Counted from the stretch's first letter, positions 1-13,100 are shown. The stretch is DNA of 64,000 nt from Calliopum simillimum (GCA_951812925.1 OX638369.1:3100001-3164000); one strand, 5' to 3'. Notes: generated from the letters alone by a model not told the origin. Program-made: numbers and translations.

Positions 1-63
1 GGTACCGGCAACGTTGCCAAACGACATGGTGGTGGTCGGAAAATAACTGCAACATCACCAGAA

Positions 64-494
64 ATGGTTCGAAAGGTGAAGGCCAGAATTGAGCGAAATC
101 CGAGACGCAGTGGCAGACAAATGGCTGCCGAGCTGAAAATATCGCGTGAACGAATGCAACACATATTGTCAAACAAGCTCGGACTAAAGGCCCTCAAGTT
201 CCAAAAGGCGCATGATCTCACTCCTGCTCAAAAAAAAGTTAGGCCCGATAGAGCCAAGGAGTTGTTGCGCTTGCACGCCGCCGGAAATCTGTCACAAATT
301 GTCTTCTCTGATGAGAAAAATTACTGTATCCAGCAACACGTAAACAAACAAAATGATCGGGTTTACTTGACAGAGAGGTCCTACGAAAATTTGAATGTTC
401 GTTTGGCCACCAGGACGCAGGCACCACCGCATGTGATGGTTTGGGCTGCAGTGACTGCTGATGGGCGCTCGTTTTTTTGGCCGCTGCACAGTGC
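64..494 (+). pseudogene. mariner-type transposase, N-terminal and first catalytic part
   Basis: The frame encodes a helix-turn-helix region (SGRQMAAELKISRERMQHIL) and then the first part of the DDE domain (IVFSDEKNYCIQQHVNKQNDRVYL, HVMVWAAVTADGRS). First catalytic Asp is about residue 83 from the ATG at 64, but the true start is probably upstream because the usual first HTH is missing. Homology ends near 485, where an insertion with inverted-repeat ends begins; the codons after that are not transposase. The frame also seems to slip in the T-run at 472-478, since the downstream half resumes in a different frame. Confidence 0.8.
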
Positions 495-1535
495 AAAATT
501 TTCAGAGTCTAGCGGAACTTAATTCATATCTCAGCACATATAGCAGTTATGGTTATGAAACTTAATACTTGGATTTATATTTAATTGGTAAAACACTATG
601 CAGAAATTAAGGGGGATCAGACAAGGGATTATTATACCCCCATATATGAAAATGCTTAAAACGTTGTATTTTTGCTCTCATACCAGATATCGCTATAAAA
701 CTTGATACATATAACCATTTCCTTATCAAAACACCATAAAAAATGAAGGGGGTAAGACAAGGGGTATTTGCTATTTCTTGCATTTTTATTCAGAAATGCT
801 ACTGAATTTCGAGAGGATTCCCCCTACCTTTCAAGTATATTATAAACTAGCGTACGGATAGTTACCTTTAAATTATGGAGAGTGTCAGATGTTAGTGTTG
901 GTTAGCCTATTTTTTCCAAAACAAAACCAACGATGGCGTCCGATGTCGGTTTTTCATGAAATTTCGGTGTTATATGAAATTTCCAAAGACATTCTGGAAA
1001 AGGTTTAGTTAAAAGAAGATCGCAGAATATCGCAGAAGATGTTTTGTGTTTCCAGTAGAGGAAAACCTACCTTTCAAATTTTGTACGTTTCAAAATGGCA
1101 ATTTGTGGTAACACCTTTTAAAGTATCCAATGAAGTTGAAAATGTAAATCTTATCCACTTCTTAAAAAACCACAATTTTCACAAACAAATCACATACGAG
1201 TAAGAAAAGATTTTGCAATTATTTGAATGCCAACAAGTGACAATTTTACTAAAAAATAAATTATAAAAATTTCGCGGCCTACTGACTTACCGTTTGAATG
1301 TACTACTCTATTAACTTTAACAAATCGAAAAGCTTTTAATAGGCAAAAAGTATGATTGAATTAGTAATGCAAGTTTCAGGTGCATTTTGCAGTTGTTTGG
1401 CAGGGTTTTTCACCAAACTGAGTATGAGGTTTTTGAGGTGGGATATTAGGCTACTGAAATAATGAATAATCTTACGCATTTTATGTATTCCAAAAATTGA
1501 ATAAAGTTCCGCTAAACTTCCCAAATTTCGCACTA
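489..1535. mobile_element. nonautonomous inverted-repeat element inserted in the mariner transposase
   Basis: Left end AGTGCAAAATTTTCAGAG...TAGCGGAACTT (490-520) is mirrored by AAGTTCCGCTAAACTTCC...ATTTCGCACT (about 1504-1534), giving imperfect inverted repeats of about 31 bp. The roughly 1-kb interior has no coding capacity. A degenerate 8-bp duplication is possible (TGGCCGCT on the left, TATGCGCT on the right, 5 of 8 matching), which would fit hAT-type insertion, but the exact ends are unresolved. Confidence 0.65.
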
Positions 1536-1540
1536 TGCGC

Positions 1541-1960
1541 TGGCGTCAAAGGAAACGCCCAGGTGTATCGTGAATCTGTGTTGGAGGGTGCTTTACTTCC
1601 GTGAGCACGCAAACATTTCGGTCGCAAGCCATGGACATTCCAACAAGACTCGGCACCGTCACACAAAGCTCGTGTGAATCAAGAATGGTTAGAAAAAAAC
1701 GTTCCTAGCTTCATTTCTGCTCAACAATGGCTCTCAAAATCGCCTGATGCAAATCCACTGGATTTCTCAATCTGGGGTATGTTGGACAGAAAGGTCTTGA
1801 CTAAAAAATACCAGAGAGTTGATGCGCTAAAAGTGGCCCTTTAACGGGAATGGCGCAAACTTCCACAAAATCAAATTCGTGCAGCATGCGACTCGTTCTT
1901 CGACCGTCTACGGGCCATATTTAAGGCCAAAGGTGGCCATATCAAAAATCTCAAGTAGAT
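1541..1960 (+). pseudogene. mariner-type transposase, C-terminal catalytic part
   Basis: The reading resumes as AGVKGNAQVYRESVLEGALL, the normal continuation of the VWAAVTADGRS block ending near 485. It carries the second Asp (FQQDSAPSHKA), the third (SPDANPLDFSIWGMLD) and a typical tail (RAIFKAKGGHIKNLK, then TAG). In-frame stops occur after LEGALLP and after DALKVAL (a TAA near 1842), so no active protein can be made even if the insert were absent. Confidence 0.8.
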
Positions 1961-2074
1961 TCTTAAAATTTCAACATTTCCCAACAATTATAGCGTTTGA
2001 TCAATAAAATCTGTGCATGGAAACAAAAAATATAGTCTTTTGAATTGGTAACACTTCGAATCAGCCACCCTGTA

Positions 2075-5000
2075 TACAGCGGATTATTTAGTTTAGCTCA
2101 GTGAAAAGAATTTGCATATATATAAGTATATAAAAAAAAAAACTAACGTTATATATATAAGAGACTACAAGTGATATGCAAGTTGAAAAATTTTAAGTAA
2201 AAAAAGATTAAATTAAGAAAGAAGTAAAAGTAATAGTTTAAAGTATATTAAAGAAAAGAAAAGTTAAAATTAATTTTGGAAAAGTGAAAAATTTAAAGAT
2301 TCAAAATTAGTCTAAATGCATTTTATGAAATTTGATTGCAAACAAAATATTAATGAAAAGTCCGTAAACTAAAATTTTAAGGTTTAAGCCAAGTTAAGAC
2401 TCTTGGCCATAAAATTGCTTAGCAACATTGCTTGGCAACATAATTCTTCTTAACATCAAGAGTTTACAGCTGGCAACATTTCTCATCGGGTACTTTACCA
2501 TCATGGGAGGCCTCTGCTGATCAACATGTATACGTGAGTACTCTTCTTTTTTTTTTGCCTGTATTTGATTTACGCTCTCAGAGCTAATAAACTAAAGCAA
2601 CACATTAGAAATTCAAAGGTTAATGATTGAAAGAGAATTTCGGTTCAAGTCCGTGGTGAATAATATGAACAGAATGGAGTTGTAAAGTTTTTTTTCTTTG
2701 CTCTTCAATATTGAGTATGTATTTCATTTTGTTTGCATTTGATTTTCTTTTTGCTTACATTGATCACTATCGTTTAAATTTTATCTATGCTGTTAACATA
2801 AATGTTACAGTAAATTAAAAGGTGAATTTCGGAATTACATTTATTGATGCGAGATCAGAATTAATCAAATTATTTTTTTTTCTTAAGTCTTGCTACTTGC
2901 TAGGCTTTTAAAATCCATTTATAATTAATTGAAAATTTTGCGCAAATGATAAATAGAAATTTTTGTTAAAAAAAAATTGTAATCTAATTTCTATAAATTT
3001 TATATATTTAGGCTTAGATCTTCTGTTTAAGATTTTTTTTAAAAAAAAACAAAGATAAGTGGTTTTAAAAAAAGATTTGCTATAAGGATTAATTTGTTTG
3101 CAATAAGCAAAAATTTAGGTCTATATTAAGTGAATTATGGATTGAAATTTGTTAAGAATAAATTTGGAAATATGTCGAATTGAATTTAATATTTTTTTCA
3201 TTCAGGGATGAATTAGGGAAGAATACATTTAGGTTTTAAATGGATCCTACAAAAATGTTTCGGGATTTAGGATCATGGTAAGGAGGGTAAAGACCCATGT
3301 ATCTTCTGACCTGTCTTGGAGATACAATCACCATTTTAGTTACTGCCATCAATTTTGTTGTTTTTTTTTGTTTTGCTCTTTTGGCCTTAATGGGGTTTAA
3401 TTTGAATTTGGGGTCATCTAGTCCATTTAGTTTAGTAAAGTTTAGTTTGTTAAGTCAGTTTTTTATGACGCTTTTGTTAAGGGAGTCTATAATAATATAT
3501 GTATGGTCCTTTGGTAGTGGTAGAGAGTCAAAACCCACCCCACCCGACTGCAGCTAGCAGATCAATGGCTCCCGCTGGACTCAATATCCTCGAACAGCAA
3601 TGGATCTCCTACTGGAGTTTTAATATGGCAAAAGGTACATTGCAATCGTAATCAAAAGTTTTTATGTAGAAAACCGTGTTTCATAAAAAATAAAAATTTT
3701 ATGGTTGATTGTGAACCATAATATAATCTGAGTGAAATTTGGATAAATATGCTGAAAAAATTGCTCATTTATAATTTTAAAAATTTCTTTTAGATACAAA
3801 AAAAATGGACTTTATACAGTATGACTGCTAAAATGACGATTATCGGATTGAATATAATTTGTTTCTCGTTTTTCATTTTGGCATGGTAATTTATGCCAGA
3901 TAGTTTCTGGCTTTGTTTCCAATTAATTTGTTTGCATTATTTCCTATGAAATTATTTCCAGGAGCATCATACTTATCATACCTTATTCGAATTACCAGCA
4001 ATGAAACTACGTGCAAACTTACTGTCATATCAAATAATTTAATTATAATAAATATATTTTTAAACAAAGCATAACTCCGCACTTATAATTCCAATAAAAC
4101 TCTTTACAACTCCCAATCCACTAAAACCAAATTAATTTTTTCATATTTTTTTTTTTTAGCTCTTGCAAAAACAAAAACAAAGGAAGCCATAAAAATATGG
4201 CTTCCCATTTCCATTAAGCGTTCCAAGTATTGCCATTCATCAGCGACTAGTGGCTGGCTGGTTGCAGCAATGATGCCCTCTTTTTTTATTTATATTTTTA
4301 TTCATATTTTTATTCTTATTTTACTGTTGCTTCTTTTACATTTCACTTTGGATTCCACTGTGTCCAGTGCTACATACAATCCTGCTGCTCCTTGCTCCAT
4401 TATTGTTTTATTATTACTCATAATTTGTTTTTGTAAATAATTGATGGTTCGCTTTAAATAGCTGCTCATTCTTTTCCTTTTCGTTTGTTCTTCCCTTTCT
4501 CTTGCGCCGATATATCAATGCTTTGTCTCTGTCTGTCATTGCAGTGCAAGTCCATTTCACTTTAATGTTCATTTTTATTAGCAAATTAAAATGGTAGATA
4601 GAGAATGAAATGACACTATGGGTAGATGGGGCAGCGATATTGTGGGGGTTGTGGGAATTGCGCCATGTTCAATGAACCAGTTGAGCTTGAAGCGCTTTTC
4701 AGAACATTACAAGCTGTTCAACTTCAAAGTATTTTTGGTTTTCATTTTGTTTTTAATTGTGAATTGTGCGAGCAAAATAAAAAAAAAAAAAATTTTATTT
4801 GGTTTTTGTTTTGCTTTGTTTTCGGAACTAAGTTGGTGCTTGTTCGAATTCTTTTTCTGTTTTCTATAAAAAAAAGTATTTAATAATTTGCTCTTACAAT
4901 TCGAGTTACGAATTGTTATAGATTACGTTTAAAGTTTTGCTTTGATGTGGTTTCCTGAAATTAACCTCAATATTGTTTCGATGGTGTTTTCGAAATTAAG

Positions 5001-6272
5001 TGATGTGACCTAAATAATAATATTTCCAGTTGATTTTCAAATACAAAAGATACTTACAGTTTCAGAAGTACAAATCCAATGTTATCTTTAAGTAGTTGCT
5101 GCAGAAGCAACCTTTTTTGTAAACTGTCACTAAGTCTTCATAATATACATATGTTAGAAATATACGCTTTTCACAAAAATTTTAAACAAAAACTGCCCAT
5201 ATCTACAAAGAAGTCCTCTTTACTACTGCTGCTTCTTCTTCTCATATGTGTTACAAAATGTATCCCTTCGTCAGACATACCTACTTACTTGTTATTCATG
5301 AACTGTTTTGCTATTTGTTTTCCAATCAAATTACAACAACAGCAACAATGTAACAGTCACCACAACAACAAATGGGGCAACAAAGTAACCAAGATATTTA
5401 TGCAAATTTTAAATGCGCAGATAAAAGCAAAAACAAATAAAATTCAAATAAGAAACAAATAACGTTGATAAGAGAACAACAACAGCAACAACAATGAAAA
5501 TATTGCAAAAAAAAAAAAATACAGAATGCTACGTGAGTGACAGGGGAAGATATTTTTTGCATTCAGGGAATATGTGGGAAAAGGTCTCGAATTTTTGTAA
5601 AAAAAAAAAAAAAATTAGTAGATACCTATTTGTAAAAGCGTAAAATGCGTTTAACTCTTAAAAAAAAGCTGGTATTTTTTTTTACCAGAAACTCAAATGG
5701 TAATAGCTAAGCCATGCGATACTTTTGTTAAAAGCTTATTGTCCATAACTGAACATGCAGCTGCTATATTAGAGCGCTTTACGTATACTTATATGGAGAA
5801 TAACAGCGGAAACTCGAAAAAAATACTCTTAAGATTAAGTACTTATACATTTTCGTATCAAAGAAAAGGCGTTGTTGCTCAAAAACTAATCTTTTTTGGT
5901 GGTTTTAGCGCCGAATACACATTTTCTCAAGAAACTAATTCTTGAATGTCTTTTGAACAAAATATAAAAAAACGGAGAAGTAATCGAGTGCAGACAAAAT
6001 TAATTATACTTAATTAATTATGTCTCCACTTTCGAACACAAAGTTCACAAATAAAAGTTTGAATCTAGAATTTGAAGTAATTAACTATGACCCAAAAAAT
6101 TCAAATCCGTTGTTCAAATTGTTTATACCTGTTTTAGTTCTGCCAGTGGGGACTGTTCGAAAAGTCGAACAGTGATTTACCGCACGATTTTAGATTTGGA
6201 TACGCTACAACACTTTATTTTGAGAAGTTTGATCAAGTAATAATTAAGCCAAAAATGGGAACGATTGAATGA
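2075..6272. other. intergenic, AT-rich, no gene recognised
   Basis: Homopolymer-rich intergenic DNA. Short open frames are low-complexity and look like chance. A short CAA/CAG microsatellite region lies at 5335-5500. The stretch at 3280-3640 is less AT-rich than its surroundings, but I recognise no coding block in it. A tiny palindrome (CTGTTCGAAAAGTCGAACAG) sits at 6152-6171. Confidence 0.5.
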
Positions 6273-6955
6273 TAGCTGTGTTCCAATGGCAGCGGATCTG
6301 ATCCGGTTCAGATCCACTTTCAAGCAAAACAAAAACAAATTCAGAATCAGCTCAGACCTTAGTTCCATTTTAGGGATCCATGAAAGCGTTACAAAACCTT
6401 TTTTGGATCCATGGGAGTGTTCTGAAAACTACTGATTTTATTTGGTAGCACTGGCTTATTTCTTGACGGGTTGTCATTTACTGTCAAAAAAGTATATTAA
6501 AAACATTGAAAAAAAAAAATTCAAATAAGATAAATAAAAATCAAATTAAAAAACATAAAATGAAATCATCAGCAAGTGGAGTCTTGGCACCGAAAACCTT
6601 ACGTAATACGCTCTGATTGGGCAAATCTGATCCTCAAAATGGTCACATCAGGAAAAACGCCCGATGAAATCCGACAAATTGGTGGCAGAGTGTTCCACAC
6701 CACAACGATTGTAGTAAATTTTAAATTTAAAATTTGTTGAAAGTCTTTATGTTTAAATTAAACCGTTTATTAAAGAGCGTAATAAAGAGAGGACAATTTT
6801 TCATATTGGAACATATTTTTTTATTCAACTTTCTTAAATTTGCTTTTATAAATTCAATGACATTTATAATTTGACATTTGTATTTATTCTTGCCAATGCT
6901 ACCAAGTTTTTTAAATTGAATCGGTGTGCGTTCCACTACCGTTGGAACACAGCTA
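6273..6955. mobile_element. inverted-repeat (MITE-like) element
   Basis: TAGCTGTGTTCCAATGG at 6273-6289 pairs with CCGTTGGAACACAGCTA at 6939-6955 (one mismatch in 17), and similarity continues inward for about 9 bases (GGCAGCGGA against GGTAGTGGA). The interior has direct repeats of GGATCCATG near 6376 and 6406 but no coding region. No target duplication is obvious. This could also be the decayed core of a longer element. Confidence 0.5.
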
Positions 6956-7425
6956 ATGTTAAATGGCGACTTGTCGAGGTCAAAGTTCATGAAAATGTGA
7001 AGATGATCGGCAAATACTTAGCTCCATAGCTGCCCAGATGTCGCACTTAGGGGAATAAAATGTGAAATTAACACCCTTTTTTTGCCCTTAATATATTTCC
7101 TGAACATATCAACCCCCAATCTTCTCTTTTAAGGGAGGGCACATCGAAAAAAATAAAATAAAATATTTAAAATTTGTTGATATTCGGGCAAAAATATTTT
7201 TATTAAATTTTTTTTCCCGCTTCCAGAGTGCCCTTGGTGGAGACGAATGTAAGACTAACCTGCATTTTCCCCCTCAACATTTTGTCCGAACATAGTTATC
7301 CCCTCTCTTTATCCACATACAGATGTTACTTAGTGTAAATTCCGTGTGAATCGTTTAAACGGTCTTCTGGATAATGCTATTTAATATTATATTTGAATTA
7401 GGGCCACCCCAAATACCCGCCTTAA

Positions 7426-8415
7426 CCCTTTCAAGACAAACGGGGCATATATGTCCCATTTGAATTGTTCAATGCCAGACCCACACTTTCATTGCGATTG
7501 GAGCTTGATAGGTCTTCATCGAGATCAAAAAGACACAGAAATTCAAAGGTGTCAGAGAATTTTAGCTTTATATCCTCAGGACTTAACAGGGTGATTCAAA
7601 ATCCAAAAAATTTTCTTTTTTTTTTCTAATTTTCAGTAGATCTTATCTTGAATACTGTAATATAAATGATATGAAACGTCTAAGTAACATGTGTGACAGA
7701 CTTAAGCTTTCTTGAAATATTAAGGAATTTTTGATTTACCGGTTTGTTTTCCAACAGGGTGCTTAGATAAAATGGGACACCAGTGTCGTTGATCCTTAGG
7801 TACTTTTTTTCGCTAAAATTTCTTTTTTTGCTTTTTTTAAATAAAAATAATTAATTCGAAATAAATTAAAAAAAAAACTATGAAGAAATCATCCATGGTG
7901 AATTTTGAATCAAAGTTTTTTATTTTGTGAAACTAAAATGGTCCAGCCAAACTTTTGATTGAACACGGCTCATTTTGTTCGTAAATAAATTTGGATACAA
8001 ACCAACTCTATGGATTTATGCGTTTTCTACTTCTTTTCTTTTAATCCTCCATCAAGTCCTAACAAACCTATAAAATCCATAAAACTGTATTAAAATTTGT
8101 ACTTAAAAATGGAAAATAATGCCACTAAGGTGTTTTTTAGGCTAATTAAATCTGATTATGATGTTGGAAAACTGAAAAATTCAAAATGGCGCAGGAAAAT
8201 TGTGCATACTTCCCATGCCACTAAACCAAAAAAAAAAAAAAAAAAAAAATTAACCTATTTTTTTACCTTTCAGGACCAATGGGACTTTTTTCACACTTGT
8301 AATTAAAAAAATTTAATTTTGAAAATACATTTGAAGAGAAATGTTATATCGCTTAGCATGAATCTGCAAAAACAATTAAAAATTTTCCAGCGGTTCAGGA
8401 GCGGTCTGGAAAGGG
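7426..8415. mobile_element. TTAA-bounded inverted-repeat element (990 bp)
   Basis: TTAA at 7422-7425 is followed by CCCTTTCAAGAC. The mirror image GTCTGGAAAGGG precedes TTAA at 8416-8419. A TTAA target with ends starting CCC is typical of piggyBac-like nonautonomous elements (established knowledge); the family link is inferred. The interior is noncoding, including a 20-bp poly-A run near 8229-8248. Confidence 0.6.
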
Positions 8416-8419
8416 TTAA

Positions 8420-10474
8420 AAAACGTATTTGCGAGATAAGTAAATGAATGCCGATTTAGCAGTAAAATATTCTTGAAATCGTGGGACTCAGATTAATTTT
8501 CTTTTTTTTTTTTTTCCTTTTTGGTATGAAATGACTCTCAAATATAATATTTTTTTTTTTTTTTTTCTGACTAAAAACACCCAATTTTTTGAAACTACTT
8601 AATGCATGCATACAAACATAAATCCAAGAATCAGTTGCATCACTATGTTACGCTGCATTCAATGCATTTCAAATTCCAATCAGAAACGAACACGTTACTC
8701 GTACGGATTCAATGTTTCGCTAATGTTTTATGATCCTTGAATACCAAACTGAATGAAATGTACACGAAAAAATCCTTAATGCTGCTACATGTGGGTTAAC
8801 AGCTGACAGACGGCTGCTTGCAACCATAACTTTTATGGATTTTCTAACAAATGGCTTAGGCTGGATGGCCGCCTGCCTGCCTGCTTGGCACTGCGCTCAA
8901 GAAAGACGCGCCATTTCGCCGTTCTAAATGTGAGAGGACACACAAGCAAACATCATTGTGTGCGTGTATGTGTGAATGACATTTAACATTTTCGCAATTT
9001 CTTTGAAAAATTGAACGACATCGAAGCAGCGCGCGCGTATCGATCAAAGTCGGCTTAGAAAGAAATCTGAAGATGGAAAATTGTAAAAAAGAAAAGGAGT
9101 AGCAACGCCAGTTTGAAATGAAACGACAAAGTCTCCTTTTTCAGTGGCGGCAAACCGTTGTGAAAATAAAAAGCGGAAATAGGATTTTGATTTGTTCGTC
9201 ACGTTGTATGCATGATGTGTTCGAGTGTATGTGTCTGCGAGTGGCGCGCGTGTATGTGTTTACATAATAAATTCTGCTCCATTTTGCTCTTGATTTATAT
9301 GCAAATTTTCATTGGATTCTTCCAAGTCGTTCGTACATACATCGCGCACCGTTTGTTGCAAGGCTGCACTGTGAAACAAATGCACAATTTTGTTGAAGAA
9401 AAGAAAAAACAAAAAGAGAAGAATCAGTACTCTTAGCTGGAATAAAAACACCAGCACATCAAAAAATGCAACGGAATTTTTCAAATCCAAGAAAATTATT
9501 CTGGGGAAGATTTTGTTTGGTCATTTGGACGTGATTCTCTTATTTGAGAACAATTATTGCATTATGTAGCATATCTACAAAAGAGGTAGAAAATCTAGAT
9601 CAAAAATAAATGTAAACTTTCTTTTCAGGTAGTTCTCTATAAGCTACATTTTCTTTTATCAAATTTTCTTTTTACTCCACAGTGCAGTGCATAAATTTTA
9701 GATTTCTTTACAAATATGGAATTTTCATTTTTACTTTTATTTTTTTTTTCCTCTCATTTTATCTTTTATTTTTTATTTGACTCTTTCGCTCTCTCTCTTT
9801 CTCTCTCTCGTGTATACATCTACTCGCTTATGCAACGTCGCGACGTTTTTTGCTATCCGCTATAAAGGTGTGGGTGTGAATGTGTTGGGCTTGTCAGCAT
9901 GTAAATTCCTCGCAATGACAGCAATTTCCGTTAGTTTAAAGGATTTTTTCATGTATTTGGCAGTTGCTGAAAAACACAGCATTGACATTTTTTTTCCATT
10001 ACTTTTTTTATTTCTTCTTTTCCTTTCTAAGCGTTTGAAAAGGATCTTTGTAGACATGTGGTAAATGCAACTATCGAAATATTCAGAATAAGGAAATGAC
10101 ACTCAAGGCTGCGTGCTCTTTGCTTATGTACACATATTTTTCAAATGGTAAATTATGCTTTTTTTGCGTTCTAATGAAGAAAAAAAAAATAAAAATTGGT
10201 GTGCAATGTATGAAATAAAAAGTCATCATGAGCACAATTTTAAAAGGAGCCAATTTCATATCAAAGCGAATGAGCAGTGGTTAATAAGAATATGCTTATC
10301 AACCAGGTTTAAAATACATGAAATAATGATATATAAAATTTGAATAGTTGAAAATTAGCCAAGCCTTAAGATTATTATAATTTTAGAAAGAAAAAATATA
10401 TAAAAATCACCAGAAATGAACTGTAGAATGCATTTAAGTGACAGATTTCGGTGTTTTTGTGAGTTAAGTCAAAA
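8420..10474. other. intergenic, no gene recognised
   Basis: Contains T-runs near 8505-8515 and 8550-8566, short GT/TG-rich stretches near 8950-9260 and a CTCT-rich stretch near 9780-9810. Short frames here lack any domain I recognise. Confidence 0.4.
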
Positions 10475-10805
10475 AATAAATGATTTAACTTCTATAAGAA
10501 ATCAAATAAAAAATGTTAAGAACGTATGGTAAAAATTCCGACTCAGTTATTTTTATGTGTCCAATAGGAATTATTCATTGATGATTCAATTATGAACCAC
10601 ATTTTTTCTACAAAACTTTATGAAACGGTATGGCAAATTTTTTTTTCTGTTCCATAATGTGATAGAAATTTATTTTAAAACAAATAGAGTTTCAGTAAAC
10701 TTTATGATAGTGGTGCTGATGGCGAATGACCGCATCTATCACAAAGTTTATATTTATCACACGTCAAGTTCTCCCGGTTAAAATCTCGCCCAATAATAAA
10801 CAAAC
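10475..10805. repeat. dispersed repeat, copy 1 (related copy at 23683-24022)
   Basis: Shares ordered blocks with 23683-24022: AATGATTTAACTTCTATAAG, then TTTTTATGTGTCC, GAGTTTCAGTAAACTTTAT, TATATTTATCACACG and AAATCTCGCCCAAT. Divergence is moderate with small indels, so this is an old interspersed repeat of unknown class. The second copy is interrupted by the 24029-25964 element. Confidence 0.6.
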
Positions 10806-11704
10806 ATCTTTTTTTTTTAATTTTAACCGTCCTGTTCCCAATTCCACTTTCACGTGAAAGTGGGTATAAAGTGGAATGCAAAACTTTTTGAAAAGTCGGC
10901 ATTATGCTACGACTTTTCAATTAATTTTGCTTTTTTAGAGCTGTTTTATCGATCAAATTGAGAAAAAATACACACGTAAATATAAGCTCCAGAGTTTTCC
11001 CATTTTTAGCGAGTAATTCTAACTTTTATTTCAAATGTAATATTATTAATATATGTGAAATAAAAAACTCTAACTAAAAAAATATTTTTTCCGATGACAA
11101 GTAAAAAGTCGGCAAATTGTCATTTTCGAAGTCAGTGTTTGTGTGAATTATTTGACATTTCATTATATCATGGTGTTAGTAAGAATAGTTCGAAAACAGG
11201 ATGCCACCTGATTTTATTTCTTTAATTGCAATAGAACATCTAATTAACCCAATAAAATGCACTGAGCATGAAAAAAAACTTTCTGAAATTCCCTCAAATC
11301 AGAGGAAACCCCATAATTGGGCATATCGCCTAATACATTATTTTGACAGACAAAATTGCGAGCAGTTATAATTTCAAGTGCATTGCAGCTGCCGTTGTTA
11401 ACGTGAAACTCAATTAAAGTTTATAAATTTGATAGAAAGCATTTTGATCTTGTTTACTTGTGTGCATTCTTTAACTGACTGCGAAAAAGTTTGCATTTCT
11501 ACTGTGAAAAGTTAAACGTCTTGAACAGTCGTTGAATAGGCTTCACATCCACATCGAAAATAAAAAGTAATCAACAAGTCTTCGAAATTAAAAGTAATTG
11601 AAATTACACGGATTACGGAACAGGCCGGTAATTGTTTTTTTTTTTTTTTTGGTTTTAATAACTTTTGGTTATTTTAATTGCTTCTTATTTTTTAATATAA
11701 GTTG

Positions 11705-13100
11705 TAGTACAGTCATTTGGTAGTTTTACCTGGAAAGTTTTGCGGGATTAATGCAAATGAGTTATTTTATAGATTTCAATGTGCTCTTTCAGAATTTCAA
11801 CTTTGCTACCCCGAGTCGAGTTCGCTCGCGCCGCCATATTGGAAAAATAGCGTCCAAAATCAGTTTTTTACAAATATCTCTTTAACAGTTACATTTAGCG
11901 AAAACTATAGTGGCGCAATATTGTAGCTTATAAACTTTTCTATAAAAATGATCTCTTAATTGTTTTCGTACGACTTATAACTCAGGAGATATTCTAAGTC
12001 AAAATTTAAAAAAAAATTTGTAAATTGTGCATGCCGCTTATGAGTAGGCACAGTGATGTGTTGAGCTTAAAATTACGATAACTCATGAACAGTGAGTCAC
12101 ATTTTTAAAGTAAAAACACTTGCTTATAGGGAATTACTTCCACTATAAGCTGCATTTTATTTTTTTATTCCACAACCTAAAGTTTAGGAGATATTTTTTC
12201 AACAAACCTAAAATGTAGAAAAAACCCGTTTTTTCAAAATAGCTCCAAAAAGGTTCGTTCTAGAAAAAATAAATTTCTTGCATTTTGTAGAACGTTTAAT
12301 TTCCTTTAAAGGTCTCTCCGAACTGTTTTTTCGTCCGACTTAACGTTCATGAGATATCGCGTCTTGAAAATTATTCAAAATTGAACATTGTACTATGCTC
12401 CATACTATGTTCAATTTTGAATGATTTTCAAGTCACGATATCTCATGAAGGGTAAGTCTAACGAAAAAAACAATTAGGAGAAATCCTTTTAGGGAATTAA
12501 ACGGTCTACAAAATGCATGAACATTTTTTTTTCTAGGACTAACCGTTTTGGAGATATTTTGAAAAAACGGTTTTTTCTAAATATTAGGTTTGTTGAAAAA
12601 ATATCTCGTAAACTTTATATCATGTGAAAAAAAAAAAATGAAACGAAGCATTTAGTGAAAATAATTCCCTATAAGTATGTGTTTTTATTTTGAACGCGTG
12701 ACTCACCGTTCATGAGTTATCGTAATTTTAAGCTCAACACATCACTGTGCCTACTCATAAGCGGCATGCACAATTTACTAATTTTTTTCAAATTTTGAAT
12801 TGGGATATTTCCTGAAATATAAGTTGTACAGAAACAATAAGAGGTCATTTTTATAGAAAATTTTATAAGTTAAATATTGGGCCACAATATTTTTCTCTAA
12901 ATGTATCCGTTAAAGAGATATTTGTAAAAAACTGATTTTGGACGCCATTTTTCCAATATGGCGGCGAGAGCGAACACGATTTGAGGTAGCAAAGTTGAAA
13001 TTCTGAAACAGCACATCGAAATCTATAAAATAACTCATTTGCGAAAATCCCGCAAAACTTTCCAGGTAACATCATTTTATTCTCCCAAATGATTGTACTA
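11705..13100. mobile_element. foldback element with arms of about 690 bp
   Basis: TAGTACAGTCATTTGG (11705-11720) mirrors CCAAATGATTGTACTA (13085-13100), and similarity continues through nearly the whole arm. The arms meet around 12398, where ATTCAAAATTGAACA faces TGTTCAATTTTGAAT. Short open frames in the two arms translate to similar peptides only because the arms are mirror copies; they are not genes. TA next to both ends fits a TA-duplicating element. A diverged arm relative lies at about 38540-38770. Confidence 0.8.

Larger units (their letters stand above)
1..2072 (+). mobile_element. Tc1/mariner-superfamily element (DD37D type), 5' end outside the window, interrupted
   Basis: Two blocks of one transposase flank a foreign insert of about 1 kb. 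The first catalytic Asp is in FSDEK (near 310-325). After the insert come WTFQQDSAPSHKA, with the second Asp, and SPDANPLDFSIWG, with the third. Thirty-seven residues separate the last two Asps, which is the DD37D spacing seen in the maT-like branch of Tc1/mariner. The right end reads ...TCAGCCACCCTG followed by TA at 2073-2074, as expected for a superfamily that duplicates TA. The 5' inverted repeat lies before base 1. The element is dead: it is interrupted and has stops in its second half. Confidence 0.8.

Noticed and set aside
2644..2660. GGTTCAAGTCC, a B-box-like motif
   Set aside because: No A-box or nearby T-run in a suitable position; probably chance.
5079..5462. 127-codon frame with Leu and Gln runs
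   Set aside because: Composed of CTT/CTG and CAA microsatellite sequence; no conserved feature.
11717..11926. Open frame whose peptide resembles that of 12863-13189 on the other strand
   Set aside because: The similarity is produced by the two mirrored arms of a foldback element, not by a gene family.
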